Positions 56,262 to 64,000 of a DNA stretch of 64,000 nt are shown here, one piece after another (the stretch's first letter is position 1; the number at the start of each line of letters is the position of its first letter). The position numbers were made by a program, and so were the translations under genes. The notes under the pieces are model-generated. The model made no database searches. It saw only the letters and a program-made list of their open reading frames with translations, and was not told the origin of the DNA. Source of the stretch: Hydrangea macrophylla (lineage: Eukaryota; Streptophyta; Magnoliopsida; Cornales; Hydrangeaceae); contig CM066989.1 in the NCBI GenBank assembly GCA_033977485.1, positions 94,693,887 through 94,757,886 of the forward strand. The letters run 5' to 3'.

Positions 56262-58326
56262 ACATCCAAGTAGTACAGTCATAACATAACAATCATGATT
56301 AGAACTTATATATATCACAAATAAATACTCTAGCAGTCATTACGTATATTGAAAGTAAGGTTAAAAACACTCACTGGATGTCTTGTCAAGCTTATGACTC
56401 TCCAAACAGTGGATAAGTCACAGTCCTACAATGTATAATAGAATAACGGTGATGAAGCGTATGTGTTAATGATAAGGGTATAATGGTAATTTTACCAAAT
56501 GATGATATAAACCTCATGGTAGTGATCTATGCATCATTCTAAGTCCAACGCCATTGACTTGATTCAAATCGGAGTCCGTCACAGTGTAGGCCCTACAGGT
56601 AAGCTGTATTTTTTACCGGGTCGAAAGGTCTCAAAACTCAAAGAAATATTTCTAGACATTATTCTAAGATGACCGCGTAATTTTCTGAGCTACGGTTTAT
56701 TTACTGCGAATTATTGAAGTCCTATTAATATAAATATAGTCTTCGGAGACCTATAATTATAAAATATAACTTAGAAAGACAATCGGTCCTTAGAAATATT
56801 TTTATTAAATACTAGACCTTAAAATAGGCTAGTGGTATTTTTCTCACAATTTTCGGAACTCGTTTGATAATTAAAATACTTAAAGGATAACAAACGGGGC
56901 CTTATAATTTAAATAAAATATTAGAGTTTGGGTTTCATAAATAAATGATTTATAAAACAAGGGTATAGATTAGCCTTGGGATAAACAATATAATTTTCCA
57001 CATTTTTGAAATAGCCCTTAGGTATTCATTACCTAACTATTACTATTTAAAACTAACTCTATTATTTATTTAAACTAAATAAATAATAAGTATACTATAG
57101 CAATAATATGCTATAATTTCAAAATATAACATTATATTCCAGAATATTAAAACTACTTTATAATACTATAAAACTATTTTTAAACATTTAACAATTATTA
57201 GTATTTATTTATTATAATTAAACTAACATTTATCATTTATTTAAAACTAAATAAATAATAAGTACAATATAATATATAATTGTACAATATGTAATTTCAG
57301 AATATATAATATTTATCAATAATACTATTTTAGAATTATAAAAACTAATTTAAACAATATTAATATAAATCAATTTGGATTAATAATAAAATCAATTAAT
57401 AATTTAAAGCCTAAGGCTCTGTTTGGCTAACCACGAAGCTAACCTTCATAAGCAAGGCCCAAAAGCTGCCTACCCAAACAAGGCCCAAGCCCAAGTCCTT
57501 CTTCTTCTTCCACAAGCATTGATATACGGTATATATATAATTCGTATATATATGTTTTGTACACAAAACTTTAAACGATCATAACTCACTCGTTTCTTAA
57601 CGAAAATATGCAAACTTTAAGTCGAAATCGAGTGCCTCGATGAGCCTGATCTAATGATATAGGTCTTGAGGCCTAAATATTAACGGTTTGCGCGTACAGG
57701 GGCAAAAATAGTTTGGCCGAAAAAAGAATAATTGTTCGTAGGACGACCAAACGTGGTCTAAGCTTCGAGCCGTTCGAAGGGAATTTTAAGGGGGTCGTTA
57801 GGGTCATTTTGGCGTTAGTTTTGTGGGTTTTGGTGAAGGTCCGAAAACCAAGCTCCGTAAGAGCTTTCATGGTGGTCCAGTCATGGCAGGGCCTACGGGT
57901 TTGTTCAGGGGTGTCTGTGAGGGCGTTTGTGACATATAAATACAGAGGGGGTGATTGGTTTACCCGCTTCTTCTTCCTCCTCTCTTTCGGGTCCTCTCTC
58001 TCTAGCTCTCGGTTTCTCTCCCCTCTTCTCCTTCTCCTTCTTCCTCCTTCCTTTCTCTCTTCTGTGTGGGCTGCTGTGTGTGTGGAGGGGTCTGGACAGA
58101 GGGTCAGGGGTTGTTATGGGTGGGGAGTGTTTGGTTTAGTTTTCTTTTTCTCTTTCTTTTTCCCTCTCTCTTCTCTCGGGCTAGATCTCTCCCAGCTATT
58201 CTCTCTCTCTACTCTCTTGTGTTCACTCTCTCTCTCTCTCTATATATATATATACTATATATACATCCACACGCACACACATAATATTATAATATAATAT
58301 ACACACAATACATTAATATATACACT
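56262..58326 (+). mobile_element. Unclassified retroelement sequence, right part, with promoter-like block
   Basis: Continues the 51466-53215 sequence. At 57931-57942 gacatataaataca is a good TATA box, followed by a CT-rich leader (57963-58240), the arrangement of U3-R in plant LTRs read on the plus strand. Upstream is caaggcccaagcccaag (57477-57494), common in gypsy U3 regions. The long open frame here (57713-58297) is low-complexity and not credible as a gene. It ends near a TA microsatellite. Confidence 0.4.
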
Positions 58327-58635
58327 ATGGGCTCGTTTGTTTGCCAGATTATTTGGGTGAATTGGACTATTTTAGTCCAATCTGGGTTTATACGGTGTTT
58401 GTTTGCACATTTTAGGGATTGAATTAACTAGAGATAAAAGGCCTTGAGTTAAGAATATTGCTGGTTAGGGGGATTAAATAATACCTGGTAGGGGTGGTAT
58501 TAAAAATGCGGGGATAAGGAGTTAGTAGGATTAAAATATAAAATGACCAATTTACCCCTTCTATTTAAAAACCCCAAAGATCTCTGGCCATTCTCATTGA
58601 CCAGATTGTCATTTTAAGAGAGGGAAAATGCAGAT

Positions 58636-58701
<66 letters not shown>

Positions 58702-59302
58702 GACCAGAAGATGATTTCTAGGACCAGATCGAAGACGAAGAATGAAGAGACGAAGATGAGAAAATGAAAAAAGGAAACGGAAATCTGCTCTATGCAATCT
58801 GCTAGATTCGTTTTTTTTGGTTTGTTCTTCTTCTAGATCTATGCATGTTTGCATCTTCTAGATCTATAGACTTCTTTTGTTCTTTCTGTAAGTTCCTCTT
58901 CTTCTAAATCTACTAGATGTGTTGTACTCTTATGCCGACAATGGCATTAGATCTCAATGTCTCAGACTTTAATTTCTTGCATTTTTTTTTGTTCACTTCT
59001 TCTAAATCGACACATGTTTGTATATTCTAGATTTATAGATTTTTTTTGTTCTTTTTTGTTGTTCTTCTTCTAAATCTGCTATGAAATCTGCTAGATTTGA
59101 TTATTAATATTTTTTTGTTGTTGTTCTTCTTCTATATCTATACATTTGCACCTTCTAGATCTATAGATTTTTTTTGTTCTTTTTGTTTGTTCTTCTTCTA
59201 AATCTGCTAGATTTGATTTTTTTTTGTTCTTCCTATACAAGAACAAACTTGTAATTTTTTTATTAAATTATAAATTTGTAATATTCTTCTTCTTCCAATA
59301 CG
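58327..59302. repeat. Repeat-rich segment: GA microsatellite and T-rich tandem repeats
   Basis: Starts gggctcgtttgtttgcc, a MITE-like end whose partner I could not find. A pure GA run of about 26 units is at 58642-58694. From about 58796 to 59240 the phrase tttgttcttcttctaaatct-gctagattt recurs five or so times at irregular spacing. Confidence 0.7.
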
Positions 59303-62260
59303 TGTAGACACCCCAATGTTGACCAAACGTCGAATTAAGAGGAGTGTTACCTCTAAGATCCGATGATGACAAGCGTCCGACTAATTCAAGACTTCCAAAG
59401 GTGATTCAAGCTCTTCCGAAGATTTTTTCCAATTTAAAAATGAAAAAGAGAGAAAAAGGAAAATAATCTAAAACGGCATATGACAGGAGCTGTGGCAGTC
59501 TCGGACTGCCGCTATGGCACTCCCTGGAGTGCTGGACGGCATTCTGTGAACGCCGCGAATTTCAGCAATTGCCGCCAAAATATGGATTTCTACAGACAAA
59601 CGGCAGTCTGTGGAGTTGTCCGCGACACTCACTGATTGCCGTTCCGGCATATACTGAATGCCGTTGCGGCAATCAGTGACTGCCGCATTGGCAATCACTG
59701 ACTACCACTCCTTTCTCCCAGAATGTCGCTTTTTTGTGACAGCCTGTCCTAAAATAGGTCGGTTTATATCATCAAAAGGCGGCTGAAATTAGGGTTTTGG
59801 CTGCGAATTTCCCAAAAAAACCCTCTAAAGATTGCCTATATATCGAGGGTGTGTATCACATTAATACATACTTGGAATTTAGAATGTTAGGATCTCAATA
59901 TTGATTCTTTTTCAAAACTTTCTAAATTAAGAGAGAAGAGAAATTAAAAGAAAGAGTTGGAAGAAGAGCTTGATCATCATCCTTGGAAGATCTCAAAGCA
60001 ACAAAAGGAGTTGAGGATAATTAAGGGTAAACTCTAAATCATTTAGTTTTAACATTCAAGTTCAATCACAATATATAAGTACTTAGGATCTTTTACACAT
60101 TTTCAAAACCTCTCTTCCTACCTCATTTCATCACACACCACATATATTGTGATTGAACTCTCATCTCATTGGTTTGGATTAAATAGCCTTGGGATCAAAG
60201 TTTAAATAAATCTTGGAATTGATGTTGCTTGAAGCTTGGTTTTCTTTTCTTTTGACTATGTCCTTTTTTGAGATTCATAAGACTTTCAATATCTTACTTG
60301 AATCTTTGTATTTAGTGTCCTTCAACAATCTTATGAACTTATGATTCATAAGAGGATTGAGGTTGATTTTTGTATATTGAGTCAATGAATCCAAACTTCA
60401 TCCATAGTTTGAACTCATTACTTTGAGATTTTATGAAGTTCCTCATACTTCATTAAAATCCACAAGTTTAAGTGTTCTTAGTCTCCAATGATCATCAAGT
60501 GCTAGGAGAGGTGACTTGAATCTAAGCCTATCTTCATGGTTTAGGTTCTTTGTCTTGGGGTTTTATGAAGTTTCTTGACACTTCATTAAAATCCACAAGT
60601 TTAAGTGTTCTTAGTCTCCAATGACCATTAAATGGTAGGAGAAGTAGTATGAATCTAAGCCTATTTCCATGGTTTAGATTTATTGTCTTGAGATTTTGTG
60701 AAGTTTATTCATACTTCATTTAAATCTATAGAAGTGTCCTTAGTCTCCAATGACCATCAAATGATAGGAGAGAATGATTTGGTTTAAGCCCAACTCTTTG
60801 GTTTAATAGTTGGGGTTAACAAATAAATTCGAACTTGACAAACGAAAACAGTGGGTTCACAAACTATTTTTTATCAAGGATTTTTAATTAAATAATGAAC
60901 CGTTGGAATCAAATGAAACCAACTGGAGAGTGTCCATAACACAAGGGTCTATCACTACAATTTTTGTTTTGGTAGGATCTCATGGATACCATGGTTTGGT
61001 CATAGGTTTTGTGAAACGACAATAATCTGTCCAGAATTTCAGAACAGTAACATCCTTTTGAAATGAGTAAATCGGAGCTTAGGTAGTTCAATGTGTTAAT
61101 AAGATCTCCTAAAAATATTAGAGCCTTTTAGATTTTTTTACTATTTTTAGAAAATCGTGCAAAAACTCTGGACAAAGAGTTATGAAGATCTGAGTGATGT
61201 CTAGAGTTTGTTTAATTCCCGGAGATCTAACCGTTCAAACCTTGATTTTCTTTTTGGGTTAGAAACTAGACTCACATAGGCAACTTGTGCCTAAAAATTA
61301 TCAAGATCAAACCATGGAAACCATGTCTTTTATTTCTTTTAAGTTCTGATCTGCTGTCTGGAATTTCCAGAATCTTGTGACAGATTTAACCAACCTTGTA
61401 AATAATGGTTTAAATGATCTTTTCTTAACCCAAGGCTTATACCATACTCTAATAAAGACTACTTAAGCTTAAAACCAAAAGCTAAATGATCCAAATAAAT
61501 GAATAGTTCACAGCTTTTATGTCATTCATATTCATGTATTCATGTGCATTCATATAGATTTACACTCGAAAATAGAATTCACCTCTTGTTAAGAATTATT
61601 ACTTAGGATTCAATTATGTGTTTTATTTAAAATGTGTGCACTAATCTTTGTTTTTTAGCGCATTTGAGGTACAATTTCTCAACCCTTCTCTAGTTTAACT
61701 TGCTTCTTTGATTTTTATTGATTTTCGATACCTTAGAAATAGGTCTTGTTTTATTTGTATACTTGAATTAGAGACTCTTTTCTTAGGATCTTCTTTTTTC
61801 GCATACATTGCACGTTTAATATTCGCGGCCGGATCCTAGGTAAGTTCCCCAGTTCTCTTGTTCCTTATTGCATATCATATTGCTTGCTATTTGAATTATG
61901 TGGTTTTGAGTGCTATTTTCACCATTAGCAATCTTCTCCTTTGGACATGCTTTTGTAATGTATGTATATACATATGTATTAGTCGAGGGCACATTTAGAT
62001 TAATGATTCGATTAAAAGGATGTTGAGTAGAGGCCTATCGCGAGATAGGATGAGACATGGTGTTTTAGTCCAACGGGCTCCTTCCTCTGTCATTCCATAA
62101 TCCCCGGACCTAGCTTATCTTTGGTTTCGCAAACGATCAGTTTCTTTCGAAATGGTTTTTTAATTTTCCTTTCAAAAATTAAGTGGCCTCATTTGTTTTA
62201 AATTCAAAAATTGAAAAAGAGATTTTTAAGCTGTGGGTAAGGTAAATTGCGATATCCACA
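59303..62260 (+). repeat. 5' LTR of a Tat/Ogre-type element (2958 bp)
   Basis: Starts TGTAGACACCCCAATGTTGACC and ends GCGATATCCACA, followed by a primer binding site. It is colinear with the solo LTR at 53221-56256 but clearly diverged, so the two belong to different insertions or subfamilies. It contains a local triplication of cttagtctccaatgaccat with tcatgaagtt-type words (60420-60770), and palindromes at 59490-59705. Confidence 0.88.
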
Positions 62261-62263
62261 ATT

Positions 62264-62281
62264 TGGAGACTCTGCTGGGGA
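62264..62281 (+). other. Primer binding site, tRNA-Arg type
   Basis: TGGAGACTCTGCTGGGGA begins three bases after the LTR. Ogre/Tat elements typically carry TGGCGACTCYRCTGGGGA, complementary to tRNA-Arg. It marks the junction as LTR to interior and so fixes the orientation as plus. Confidence 0.8.
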
Positions 62282-63230
62282 TCTAACCCAGAATCTTTGA
62301 TTTTGCAGACCAAAATTCCTGATTTGGGTTCACTCGAGGATTAGACTTGAAAGCATCCTTTTAATCAAATTGATTAATTTGTGTGTGCCCGTTGCATTGC
62401 ACTTGCATGTCTCTCCAGTCGATTACACAGAACTATGACCTTGGAGGCTCGGGGCAACCCGGTCGGTCAAGTTATCATGGGACTGTGTGATCACCCTTGA
62501 TCTCATACCATTTTGATCTCATACCATGATTTGGTATATGAAGCATCCTATCGGATGTGTGTCAAGGGTCCCTATATTTGACCAAAACCCGGCCTATGCA
62601 TGATAGCTCTATAAAACCTTTTAATCTAGGAAATCAATTCTTGATTAGGATTATGTGCTAGGAAGTTTTGTATGCCCGAAAGGGATTATGATGATGATGC
62701 TTGTTTGATGAAGGATGTATAATCTTTAATCACATTTTAACAATTCCTCCTCATGTCCCACGATAGTTGGGAATATGCCAGATTTTTTATTATAATATTA
62801 CATCTCTTATATTATGCTAGCTAAGCATCATTGATCTTGTATGCATCCGAATTCATGAAAAGTACGGTGATAATTCGATCATGTAATCCTTCTACCCAAA
62901 GAATTTTAAACACATCTTTGAAAGCAAATAGATTTTTGATGTCTTCATTCCAAAGTATTTAATTGCTCTTTCAAAATCTTTGGAATTCACTTTTTGATTA
63001 AAATTCGAAGTCATCCCTTGTTGAGGTATATTCTTACATTCTCGTCTTTGAAGGAAAAATCCAAAGTTCTTGGGAATTTGAAAGATCCCATCATCTAAGA
63101 AATGCTTTTCAAATGAATTTCAATTTTTTTTTAAAAAAAATGTTCAACCTTTCAAGGGGTAATGAGGATCACAATAAAAGGAGAAATCATCATATTTGAC
63201 ATGAATAAAGGATTTTTATATGCTTATGTG
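62282..63230 (+). mobile_element. 5' untranslated interior of the Tat/Ogre-type element
   Basis: A leader region after the primer binding site without an open frame of gag type, as expected for the long 5' leader of Tat elements. It is interrupted at 63231 by another LTR-like sequence. The rest of the element lies beyond the window. Confidence 0.6.
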
Positions 63231-64000
63231 TGTAGACACCCCATTTTGTCGGCAATCAGATTTAGGAGACCCATAGCTTGGTGGTTCACAATGATCGTAA
63301 AAGACTCAAAAGGACTCTTGGAAGTCAGCTCTATCTCTCAGAATGCTCAGAATGACCAAAATGCCCCTAAAAGCTTGAAAACTCCCAAATTTGGTCCCAA
63401 AGTTCTGGAAACATGCTACGTCATAAGAAAAGTGATAAAATGAGTTTTCAATAAAAATCGGATGAAATCGTCAGCTCCCAGATACTCCCGGAAGTCCCGG
63501 AAGTCCCGGAAGTTCTCGGAAAGTCCCCGTTGACCGGTTTGACCAAGACTTGACCAAAGTTTGACCAAGTTTGACCAAGTTTGACCAAAATCATCCGAAT
63601 TCACCGGAATTATTCTAAATCATGAGAAAAGTATTAAAATGAGTTTTAAAAGAAAATCGAGCGAAAACGTCAGCTCTTGGGAACTCCCAGAAGTTTCCAG
63701 AACTTCCCCGGGAATCCCAGGTTTGACCAGTTTGACCAGAATTTAACTTTAAAATTGAAGCACTGTAACAATTTTCAAATATTTTTCATAGATACTAGAG
63801 GTCAATAGCTTTCCAACGGTATATTGAACATGATTTTCGGATTTAAAACAAGTCTATTATGAATTTTCGAAGGCGAAAAAGGCGATCAAATCGACTTTTA
63901 TCGCAAATACTGCAAAACGTTTCAATGTGATCTATCCCCGAACTATTTTTTATGAAAAGTAGACTCCATTACCTTTCCAACGGTATATCACAACCTCAGT
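63231..64000 (+). mobile_element. Start of a further LTR nested in the Tat/Ogre-type interior (partial)
   Basis: TGTAGACACCCCATTTTGTCGGC gives a new TG-started LTR terminus, with sequence unlike the two long LTRs after the first 15 bases. It contains a tandem pair (about 63421-63619 and 63620-63800, both with gaaaagtattaaaatgagttt-type starts and gtcagctc), and a local gaccaagttt multiplication at 63538-63590. It runs off the window, so the target duplication cannot be checked. Confidence 0.55.

Noticed and set aside
57713..58297. 194-codon open frame on the plus strand
   Set aside because: It runs through a TATA box, CT-rich leader and TA/CA microsatellites. The product is dominated by Ser/Leu/Phe low complexity and resembles no protein.

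Overview
This is nuclear DNA of a flowering plant, most likely a eudicot. The protein genes are plant families split by GT-AG introns, non-coding DNA is AT-rich, and the spacers are packed with plant transposons: MITEs, a SINE, Helitrons, hAT and Mutator derivatives, and Tat/Ogre-type LTR elements. The species cannot be named from the sequence. There are no operons, phage or CRISPR arrays. One 500-N assembly gap lies at 43962-44461.

Layout. (1) 1-8.9 kb: the last two visible exons of a plastid DUF760 / UV-B-induced-protein-like gene (+), separated by a 6.6 kb intron that holds a non-autonomous LTR retrotransposon with intact target duplications, a hAT MITE, a Stowaway MITE and others. (2) 8.9-14.2 kb: spacer with microsatellites, a hAT remnant and a 150-bp tandem duplication. 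(3) 14.3-21.1 kb: a complete four-exon group III xyloglucan endotransglucosylase/hydrolase (XTH) gene (+), 346 aa. (4) 22.7-25.8 kb: a complete five-exon DAD1 gene (-), 116 aa, the small membrane subunit of oligosaccharyltransferase, with four MITEs in its introns. (5) 25.9 kb: a tRNA-Ile(AAU) gene (+), whose 5' end is only 138 bp from the DAD1 start codon. (6) 26-38 kb: gene-free spacer with a Helitron end, fold-back elements, PIF/Harbinger, hAT and Mutator-like MITEs, and a SINE inserted in a MITE. (7) 38.4-43.96 kb: probable leader exon, long tandemly duplicated leader intron and first coding exon (NLS plus WWE domain) of an RCD1/SRO-type gene (+), cut by the gap. (8) 44.5-64 kb: retroelement-dominated DNA, with a complete Helitron, a three-deep nest of DNA transposons, and at least four long LTR-type sequences, including a perfect solo LTR and an LTR-PBS junction.

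The genes do not form a pathway. They are ordinary housekeeping, cell-wall and stress genes in a transposon-rich landscape. I found no gene cluster that looks like a new molecular system. The most notable material is structural: a 58-bp tandem array in the 3' untranslated part of a Tat-type element, clusters of GGCACTCA/TGAGTGCC palindromes shared by three LTRs, and datable transposon nests. All coordinates, splice sites and duplications were read by eye. No alignment or database search was run.
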